From positions 1 through 8,546 of the forward strand of contig JAHBAP020000260.1 of NCBI GenBank assembly GCA_018500005.2: 8,546 bases of DNA. Reading direction: 5' to 3'. Shown piece by piece: positions 1 to 4,958 of the stretch. Position 1 is the first letter of the stretch. Each line of letters begins with the position of its first letter. Under the pieces are notes generated by a model, which ran no database searches, was not told the origin of the DNA, and saw only the letters and a list, made by a program, of their open reading frames with translations. The DNA comes from Mycobacterium sp. (GTDB lineage: Bacteria > Actinomycetota > Actinomycetes > Mycobacteriales > Mycobacteriaceae). The position numbers and the translations under genes are program-made.

Positions 1-20
1 GAGATGTGTATAAGAGACAG
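1..20 (+). other. Residual Nextera/Tn5 transposase adapter (library artefact)
   Basis: Bases 2-20 read AGATGTGTATAAGAGACAG, the exact 19-bp Tn5 mosaic end used in Nextera tagmentation libraries. The G before it fits the Read 2 adapter, whose arm ends in ...CGG before the mosaic end, better than the Read 1 arm, which ends in C. The gnd reading frame runs cleanly up to base 21 and matches the family there, so genomic sequence starts at 21. This is untrimmed synthetic sequence at a contig end, not a mobile element of the organism. Confidence 0.97.
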
Positions 21-1214
21 ATAGGGGTCGGCAAGCAGGGTCGCCAGATCCGGGTCGGCGTCGAATGCCTCCTTGATCCGGTTGAGGAACTTCGCCCGGA
101 TGATGCAGCCGCCGCGCCAGATCGTGGCCAGAACGCCGGGGGTGATGCCCCAGCCGTACTCCTCGGACCCGGCCTGGATCTGGTTGAAGCCCTGCGCGTA
201 GGCGATGATCTTCGAGGCGTACAGCGCCTGGCGGACGTCTTCGGTGAATTGCTTTGCATCGGATGGCTTTTGGCCGAGGTGTCCGGACGCCAGGCCGGCC
301 GCCGCGCGGCGTTGCGGCACCGACCCGGACAGCGCGCGGGCGAACACCGCCTCGGCGATGCCGGTGACCGGCACCCCGAGGTCCAGCGCGGACTTCACCG
401 TCCACCGGCCGGTGCCCTTCTGTTCGGCCTCGTCGACGATGACGTCCACTAGTGGTTGGGAGGTCTTGGCGTCGACCTGGCGAAGCACCTCGGCGGTGAT
501 CTCGACCAGAAAGCTGTCCAGGTCACCGGCATTCCATTCGGTGAACACATCGGCGATCTGTCCGGCCGTCAGTCCGAGTGCGTCGCGAAGCAGCTGATAG
601 GCCTCGCCGATGAGTTGCATGTCGGAGTACTCGATGCCGTTGTGCACCATCTTCACGAAGTGCCCGGCCCCGTCCGGGCCGATGTGGGCGCAGCACGGTA
701 CCCCGTCGACGTGTGCGGAGATCTCCTCGAGCAGCGGCCCCAGCGATTTGTAGGACTCCGCCGGTCCGCCCGGCATGATCGACGGTCCGTTCAGCGCCCC
801 CTCCTCGCCTCCCGAGATGCCGGCGCCGACGAAGTGCAGTCCCCGGTCGGCCATCGCCTTCTCGCGGCGGATGGTGTCGGTGTAGAGGGCGTTGCCACCG
901 TCGATGATGATGTCGCCCGGCTCCATGGCGTCGGCGAGTTCGTTGATCACCGCGTCGGTGGCCTCACCGGCTTTGACCATGATGAGCACCCGGCGCGGCT
1001 TCTCCAGCGCGGCCAGGAATTCCTCGATGCTCTCCGAGCGGACGAAGTTGCCCTCGCTGCCATGATCGGCGAGCAGCGCGTCGGTCCGGGCGATCGACCG
1101 GTTGTGCAGTGCGACGGTGTAGCCGTGGCGGGCGAAGTTGCGGGCGATGTTGGAACCCATGACCGCCAGGCCGGTCACGCCGATCTGTGCGGTTGCCTTC
1201 TGCGTCGAGCTCAA
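21..1214 (-). CDS. gnd: 6-phosphogluconate dehydrogenase (decarboxylating), C-terminus cut off by contig edge
   Basis: This cytoplasmic pentose-phosphate enzyme oxidatively decarboxylates 6-phosphogluconate to ribulose 5-phosphate and makes NAD(P)H. Translation gives 398 codons without interruption. Visible are the N-terminal Rossmann motif GLAVMGSN (residues 15-22), the substrate-binding stretch GISGGEEGALNGPS, the catalytic KMVHNGIEY with K188, H191 and N192 (sheep K183/H186/N187), and the family signature ending QKGTGRW (266-271 region). It closely follows M. tuberculosis Gnd1 (Rv1844c, about 485 aa), so roughly 85 C-terminal residues are missing because the contig ends. The start is TTG at 1214: AGAAAGG lies 7 nt upstream, and the product MSSTQKATAQIGVTGLAVMG begins as the family does; no nearby ATG fits. 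The gene lies 16 bp behind blaR on the same strand, so co-transcription with blaI-blaR is likely. Family assignment is very secure; operon membership is inferred. Confidence 0.96.
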
Positions 1215-1230
1215 TTGATCGCCTTTCTTG

Positions 1231-2154
1231 TTATGGCCAAAGCCGGTGAAGTTCGGTCAGCCAGGGGACGACCACCGCGACGGTCGGAATGACCAGGACC
1301 GCGGCTGCTGCGCAGTAGGGGGTTAGGGCGACCGCCCTGCTGGTGGGCGGCCCGGACAGTAGGCGCACCCGAATCACCGTGCTGGGCCCGCCGGCGGCCA
1401 GCGCCCCGGCCGGGGTCGGCCCGCAGGCACAGGTGACCAGCGCTCGGGCCAGCGGTGTCGGGCCGGCGGCGCGGACGGCGGCATCGTCGGCGAGCAGTTC
1501 GACCAGCAGGCGCACGGCGCTGAGCGCGCTACCGCTGCGCACGAAACGCGGGAAGGCGGTGTGCACCGCTACGAATGCTTCCAGCACCAGGTCGTGGCGG
1601 GCCCGCAGGTGGGCCCGTTCGTGGCCGATGATCGCCGTCAGTTCGGGGTCGCTGAGAGCCGCGAGGGTGCCGCGGCTGAGCACCACGCGGCCGCGCATCC
1701 CAGGCAGGCAGTACGCCAGCGGCTCGTTGACGTCGAGCACTCGCACCCCGTAGAGTTCGCGGCGGGAATCCCCGAGCAGATCGACGAACATCCGGTGATG
1801 GGCCCGACGGCGGCGGGGTCCGACGGCGACCTTGACGGCCGCGAGCGCGAGGCGAACGCCGATGGCGATGGTCCCAACCAGCACGACGATGGACGCCAGC
1901 CAGACCGGCCAGCCCCGCGCGGCGATCTGCTGTCCGACATCGGCGCTCGGAAGGCCGGTCGAATCCGGGGCGAACAACCCGATGACCAGTGCCAGCCCGG
2001 CGCTGAATGCCGAGAGCACCGCGGCCAGGGCGATCGACTGCCAGAGCACAATCGCCGCCCGCGGGGCGCGCATCGGCCAGCCGGCCCGCGCCAGCAACGC
2101 CGGGACAGGCCCCGCGAGCGCTACCGCGAGGAGGGTGAAGGCCAGCGCTGACAC
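1231..2154 (-). CDS. blaR: BlaR-like M56 family membrane metalloprotease (Rv1845c-like)
   Basis: This 307-aa integral membrane zinc protease is predicted to be the signal-transducing partner of the BlaI repressor encoded just upstream. Hydrophobic segments lie at about residues 3-23, 33-61, 83-110 and 277-298. The cytoplasmic catalytic part holds the zinc motif HERAH (178-182) and a downstream ExxAD-type element ELLAD (219-223) that would supply the third ligand. By family knowledge, BlaR1/MecR1 proteases inactivate BlaI-type repressors when cell-wall stress or beta-lactam is sensed. Staphylococcal BlaR1 (about 585-600 aa) carries a C-terminal penicillin-binding sensor; this protein ends soon after its last membrane segment and has none, like its mycobacterial homologue Rv1845c. 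The start is GTG at 2154, with GGGAG about 10 nt upstream. The gene sits 34 bp behind blaI and 16 bp ahead of gnd. The substrate and the signal sensed are inferred. Confidence 0.9.
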   Translation of the reverse strand: MSALAFTLLAVALAGPVPALLARAGWPMRAPRAAIVLWQSIALAAVLSAFSAGLALVIGLFAPDSTGLPSADVGQQIAARGWPVWLASIVVLVGTIAIGVRLALAAVKVAVGPRRRRAHHRMFVDLLGDSRRELYGVRVLDVNEPLAYCLPGMRGRVVLSRGTLAALSDPELTAIIGHERAHLRARHDLVLEAFVAVHTAFPRFVRSGSALSAVRLLVELLADDAAVRAAGPTPLARALVTCACGPTPAGALAAGGPSTVIRVRLLSGPPTSRAVALTPYCAAAAVLVIPTVAVVVPWLTELHRLWP

Positions 2155-2164
2155 GCCTGACAGT

Positions 2165-2177
2165 CTCCCTCAGGGAG
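2165..2177 (-). promoter_or_regulatory. Perfect inverted repeat covering the blaR ribosome-binding site
   Basis: In the blaI-blaR gap the sequence CTCCCT-C-AGGGAG is a perfect 6-bp dyad with a one-base centre. Read on the minus strand, its second arm contains the GGGAG Shine-Dalgarno sequence of blaR. In RNA it could fold as a 5-bp CTCCC/GGGAG stem with a 3-nt loop and partly hide the ribosome-binding site, lowering blaR translation relative to blaI. The stem is short, so a regulatory role is only a suggestion. Confidence 0.3.
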
Positions 2178-2188
2178 CGCGCCGACCG

Positions 2189-2599
2189 CTACAAGATGCG
2201 GTGTTTGGTCTCCAGGTCCGGCTGTCTGGTCTCCAGATCGGCGAGGGCCCGACGAAGGGCGTCGGCCTCGTCGGCCCCGACCCGTTCGACGAAGTGCACC
2301 AAGGCGGCCCGGCGATCACCGGAGTTGACGGCCTGGTCCAACGCATCGACCATCAGACCGGCGACCAATTCGTCTCGGCCGTGCATGGCCGCGTAGCGGT
2401 GCGCGCGGTCGTCGCGGATCTGCAGGACCAGACTCTTGCGGGCCAGACGCTGCAGAACGGTCATCACCGTGGTGTAGGCGAGATCTCGCTGGCTGAGCAG
2501 CCCCTCATGAACCTGGCGGACGGTCTGCGGCTCGTCAGCGGCCCACAGATGATCCATGACCGCGCGTTCCAGGTCCCCCAGACCGGCCAGCTTCGCCAT
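2189..2599 (-). CDS. blaI: BlaI/MecI-family winged-helix repressor (Rv1846c-like)
   Basis: This 136-aa cytoplasmic dimeric DNA-binding repressor closely resembles M. tuberculosis BlaI (Rv1846c), which is known to repress blaC and its own operon and to be released on beta-lactam exposure. The N-terminal winged helix-turn-helix spans about residues 5-73: LGDLERAVMDHLW opens the domain, LAYTTVMTVLQRLARKSLV (40-58) contains the recognition helix, and DDRAHRYA is the wing. The C-terminal helices (about 76-125, with LVHFVERVGADEADALRRAL) form the dimer interface. VHFV lies near the position where staphylococcal BlaI is cleaved (Asn101-Phe102), but the residue before the Phe is His here. The ATG at 2599 is preceded by AGAGGAG with about 11 nt spacing. 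It is the first gene of a blaI-blaR-gnd group. A 15-bp palindrome 27 nt upstream is a likely autoregulatory operator. Identity is secure; the local regulon is inferred. Confidence 0.94.
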   Translation of the reverse strand: MAKLAGLGDLERAVMDHLWAADEPQTVRQVHEGLLSQRDLAYTTVMTVLQRLARKSLVLQIRDDRAHRYAAMHGRDELVAGLMVDALDQAVNSGDRRAALVHFVERVGADEADALRRALADLETRQPDLETKHRIL

Positions 2600-2728
2600 G
2601 TGATCGTTGTCTCCTCTTAGTCGAGAGTACCCCGGGTACTACCGAACGTCGTATCCCGATTTGACCCTTCCAACTCGCCGGGGACCCGGAAAGTTCCGCC
2701 GACGGCGACGCGTGTAAACACTTAAGGC
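2600..2728. promoter_or_regulatory. Divergent promoter region between blaI and the thioesterase gene
   Basis: This 129-bp gap is the longest gene-free stretch in the window and must carry promoters for the minus-strand blaI group and the plus-strand thioesterase. It contains the 15-bp dyad at 2626-2640. Close to the thioesterase start there is also a small dyad GTGT-AA-ACAC (2712-2721) followed by CTTAAG (2721-2726). The AT-richer bases 2715-2726 are the best place for a plus-strand -10 element, which would make the thioesterase mRNA leaderless or nearly so. No convincing -35/-10 pair was found for either direction. Confidence 0.5.
2626..2640. promoter_or_regulatory. 15-bp palindrome, candidate BlaI operator
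   Basis: AGTACCC-C-GGGTACT is a perfect 7-bp inverted repeat around one central base, with its near edge 27 nt upstream of the blaI ATG. It contains a TAC-N5-GTA core, reminiscent of the TAC...GTA dyads bound by BlaI/MecI-family repressors. Position and symmetry fit an autoregulatory operator for blaI-blaR-gnd, and it could also affect the divergent thioesterase gene. The dyad is seen directly; BlaI binding is inferred, since I cannot recall the mycobacterial consensus well enough to score it. Confidence 0.55.
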
Positions 2729-3139
2729 GTGCAGCAAGACGGTTCCAGCCCCGAGTTGTCCGCTCCCTTCGACGCTGAGCTCGGGTTGACCTACACCGAG
2801 GTCACGCCCGACGGGGTGCAGGCAGAACTGACGGTTAAGCCGACCCTGCTGCAGCCGATGGGCATCGTGCACGGCGGGGTCTGGTGCTCGGTGGTGGAGT
2901 CGCTGGCCAGCGTTTCGGCCTATGTATGGCTGTCGGCCAACGGGGGTGGGAATGTGGTGGGGGTCAACAACAGCACCGACTTCCTGCGGGCGGTCACCGA
3001 GGGCACCGTGTACGCGGTGTCCGAGCCGGTGCACCGCGGCCGTCTTCAGCAATTGTGGTTGGTGACCGTCCGTGACGACCGGCAGCGGCTGGTCGCCCGG
3101 GGTCATGTCCGGCTGCAGAATCTGGAAGCCAGGCCCTAG
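2729..3139 (+). CDS. PaaI-type hotdog-fold thioesterase (Rv1847-like)
   Basis: This 136-aa single-domain protein belongs to the PaaI/4-hydroxybenzoyl-CoA-type acyl-CoA thioesterase family. These small cytoplasmic enzymes hydrolyse acyl- or aryl-CoA thioesters, usually as tetramers. The diagnostic hotdog helix is GIVHGGVWCSVVESLAS, with HGG at 48-50 and the presumed catalytic acid E57. The following strands (NVVGVNNSTDFLRAV, VYAVSEPVHRGRLQQLWLV) continue as in Rv1847, including the C-terminal LQNLEARP, so the protein is full length. The GTG start at 2729 is supported by alignment to that homologue. AAGG ends one base before the GTG, too close for a Shine-Dalgarno sequence, so a leaderless transcript is possible. 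It is divergent from blaI and converges on the histidine kinase gene, sharing its stop. The natural substrate cannot be read from the sequence. In M. tuberculosis the urease operon follows this gene; here it does not. Confidence 0.88.
   Translation: MQQDGSSPELSAPFDAELGLTYTEVTPDGVQAELTVKPTLLQPMGIVHGGVWCSVVESLASVSAYVWLSANGGGNVVGVNNSTDFLRAVTEGTVYAVSEPVHRGRLQQLWLVTVRDDRQRLVARGHVRLQNLEARP
3136..3139. other. Shared CTAG: overlapping stop codons of convergent genes
   Basis: The thioesterase ends with TAG at 3137-3139 on the plus strand, and the histidine kinase ends with TAG read on the minus strand from 3138 to 3136. Both stops come from the same palindromic CTAG, so the genes overlap by 4 bp tail to tail. 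There is no room for a terminator between them, so each transcript must run at least partly antisense into the other gene. No hairpin followed by a T-run was seen nearby. Confidence 0.9.
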
Positions 3140-4494
3140 CCGGAACTGACGGCCAGTCGCAGGGACAGTCGCGCGCCGCCCAACTGGCTGGTATCGAGAT
3201 CGGCTGTGCCGCCGTGGAGTTCGGCCTGTTGGGCGACGAGCGCAAGACCTAGGCCGGAGCCGGCATGGCTGGCCGTGGATCCGCGGCAGAACCGCTCGAA
3301 CACCGCCGCGCGCTCGTGCTCCGGAACGCCGCGGCCATTGTCGTCGACCGTCACCTCCACCCCGGTGGGGCAGTTATGGGCGGCAAGACGCACGGCGGTG
3401 GCGCCACCGTGCCTGACCGCGTTGGCGATGGCGTTGTCGATGACCAGGCGTAGGCCCGCCGGCAACCCGACCATCGGTACCGCCGGTGAAGGCACCAGCG
3501 AAACCTGTAGGTCCGGGTAGGTGCGTTCGGCATCGTGTGCGGCACGGTCGAGCAGTTCAGTGAGATCAAAGGAGACGAAATCGTCGGCGGTGGTCAGCTC
3601 GCCCTGGGCGAGTCGCTCGAGAGCGCTCAGGGTGGCTTCGATCCGACCCTGGGTGCGCATGGTGTCGCCGATGACCTCGTTGCGCTGCTCGGCGGGCAGA
3701 TCCAGAGTGGACAACACCTCGAGATTGGTTCGCATGGCCGTCAGCGGTGTGCGTAGCTCGTGGGAGGCCACCGCGGCGAAATCCCGCGCGGACTCAAGGG
3801 CCGCTTTGGTCTTCGCCTGTTCGTCGCCGATTCGGGCCAGCATGCCCTCGACCGCCTCGCCGATCTCGACGGCTTCGCGTACGCCGCGGACCTGAACCTC
3901 TTCGGGTTTGGACTGGGCGTTGATCGCGCGCGCCTGCTGGGCCAGCAGGCGGAACGGGTCGATCATGATCAGCGAGAAGAACCAGCCGATCACCACCGTC
4001 CCGATGATCACACCGCCGCAGATACCCACCACGCGCCAATGCAATTCGGCGATCCGGCGTTGCGTCTCGGCGACCGGGGCGCCGAGCGCGATGGAAGCGA
4101 CCCCTACCGAGAAGGTGCGAACCCGGTACTCCACACCGTCGATCGTGGTGTTGGCGTATCCGTCGGCCAGTTTCGGCAGTACGATCTCGGGCGGCATCGA
4201 GACCGCCGTCGATCCGGCCCGGACGGTTCGGACCAGATTCCCGTCGGGGCTGGGCGAGTTCTCCGCAGGTTCGGAGAGCAGGGTGCTGAAGTCACCGAGG
4301 CTGCTCACCGAGTCCAGCCGCCGGTCCAGCTGTGTGTACTGGTCGTTGGTGACTCCGATCCACACCCAGGTGCCCAGGGTGAGGACCAGGATCACGACCG
4401 CGAGCGCGGCGACGATGACGATGGTGCGCAGCGACAGCATCCGGTTGGGCAGCCGTTGAAACAGCCGGTAGACCAACTCGTCGGGTTTCACCAT
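3136..4494 (-). CDS. PrrB-like sensor histidine kinase without adjacent response regulator
   Basis: This 452-aa class I membrane histidine kinase has a cytoplasmic N-terminus, TM1 at about residues 24-48, an extracytoplasmic sensor loop of about 100 residues, TM2 at about 154-178, and a HAMP linker to about 225. The dimerisation/phosphoacceptor box ARDFAAVASHELRTPLTAM has H245. The catalytic domain shows the N box DNAIANAVRHG (N354), G1 DDNGRGV (384-390), F box VFERF and G2 GSGLGLALV (412-420). All key residues are present, so it should be active. The kinase core (about 235-450) is strikingly like M. tuberculosis PrrB (Rv0902c), and the sensor loop shares LPKLADGYA...GVEYRVRT. prrB normally sits beside prrA; here no response regulator lies in the window, and the upstream neighbours are a haemophore-like gene and ndh. 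It is best read as a PrrB paralogue rather than PrrB itself. The ATG at 4494 lacks a clear ribosome-binding site and lies 31 bp after the previous gene, suggesting translational dependence on it. Signal and partner are unknown. Confidence 0.92.
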   Translation of the reverse strand: MVKPDELVYRLFQRLPNRMLSLRTIVIVAALAVVILVLTLGTWVWIGVTNDQYTQLDRRLDSVSSLGDFSTLLSEPAENSPSPDGNLVRTVRAGSTAVSMPPEIVLPKLADGYANTTIDGVEYRVRTFSVGVASIALGAPVAETQRRIAELHWRVVGICGGVIIGTVVIGWFFSLIMIDPFRLLAQQARAINAQSKPEEVQVRGVREAVEIGEAVEGMLARIGDEQAKTKAALESARDFAAVASHELRTPLTAMRTNLEVLSTLDLPAEQRNEVIGDTMRTQGRIEATLSALERLAQGELTTADDFVSFDLTELLDRAAHDAERTYPDLQVSLVPSPAVPMVGLPAGLRLVIDNAIANAVRHGGATAVRLAAHNCPTGVEVTVDDNGRGVPEHERAAVFERFCRGSTASHAGSGLGLALVAQQAELHGGTADLDTSQLGGARLSLRLAVSSG

Positions 4495-4525
4495 GTCTGA
4501 TGGCCTGAGGCGGCCGGTACTGGTT

Positions 4526-4912
4526 CTAGATGACGTCGGCGAGGATCAGCGCACGCTGTGGAAGGTTGCAGCGGTCGCGGAAGTCTCGTGAGGGTTGACG
4601 AATGGCGTCGAGGTCCGCGCGCACATCCGGGTTGGCGTTCAGGTACGCCTCGGTCTCGTCGCGTACCTGGGCCTTGGGAAGACCCTGGAGTCCGCTGAAG
4701 AAGGAGTTGACGTCGGGATGGGTGAACAGGTAAGCCGACATCGCCGCTGATATCCCGGACATGACGCCGGTCATGTCGGCACTGGTGCAGTTCGGCGGCA
4801 GATCGTCGGCATGTGCCCGGGGGGTGAGGAAGCCGCCGGGTGCGATCAGGATGGCACCGGCACCGAGGGCCGCGGCAGCAGCACGAAACAGTGACTGACG
4901 AGCGGCTGACAT
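4526..4912 (-). CDS. Secreted haemophore-like (MHB-type) haem-binding protein
   Basis: This 128-aa protein has a Sec-type signal peptide: a basic N-terminus, an alanine-rich hydrophobic core and a cleavage site after AHA (residues 33-35), leaving a mature protein of about 93 residues. The mature part fits the mycobacterial haemophore pattern (Pfam MHB, Rv0203-related): a Cys near the start (C42), YLFTHPDVN (61-69), a YLNANPDVRADL stretch (90-101), a QP element (106-107) and a final RC (C115). C42 and C115 probably form a disulfide. Rv0203 uses Tyr59, His63 and His89 for haem; here Y61 and H65 keep the Y-x3-H spacing, but the third position appears to be Y90. Haem binding is therefore plausible but altered and is not shown by sequence alone. 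The ATG at 4912 has GGGGGA about 5 nt upstream. The gene lies between ndh and the kinase gene (46 and 31 bp), so its product could feed or modulate the kinase sensor loop (inference). A TAGCAT -10-like hexamer on the minus strand (4951-4946) might add an internal promoter. Confidence 0.8.
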   Translation of the reverse strand: MSAARQSLFRAAAAALGAGAILIAPGGFLTPRAHADDLPPNCTSADMTGVMSGISAAMSAYLFTHPDVNSFFSGLQGLPKAQVRDETEAYLNANPDVRADLDAIRQPSRDFRDRCNLPQRALILADVI

Positions 4913-4958
4913 GGTGTCCCCCGAGTGGTGAGTGCGGTGGCCTCAATGCTATTCGAGG

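Noticed and set aside
1..20. Tn5 end as evidence of a native transposon
   Set aside because: The exact mosaic end at the very contig edge, with no transposase gene or second end, is explained by library adapter carry-over.
456..1292. Plus-strand ORF of 278 codons opposite gnd
   Set aside because: It is antisense to an intact 6-phosphogluconate dehydrogenase frame with conserved catalytic residues.
4941..4957. CCTC...GAGG inverted repeat between ndh and the haemophore-like gene as a terminator
   Set aside because: The arms are only 4 bp with a loop of about 9-10 nt and no T-run follows, so it is too weak for a terminator.
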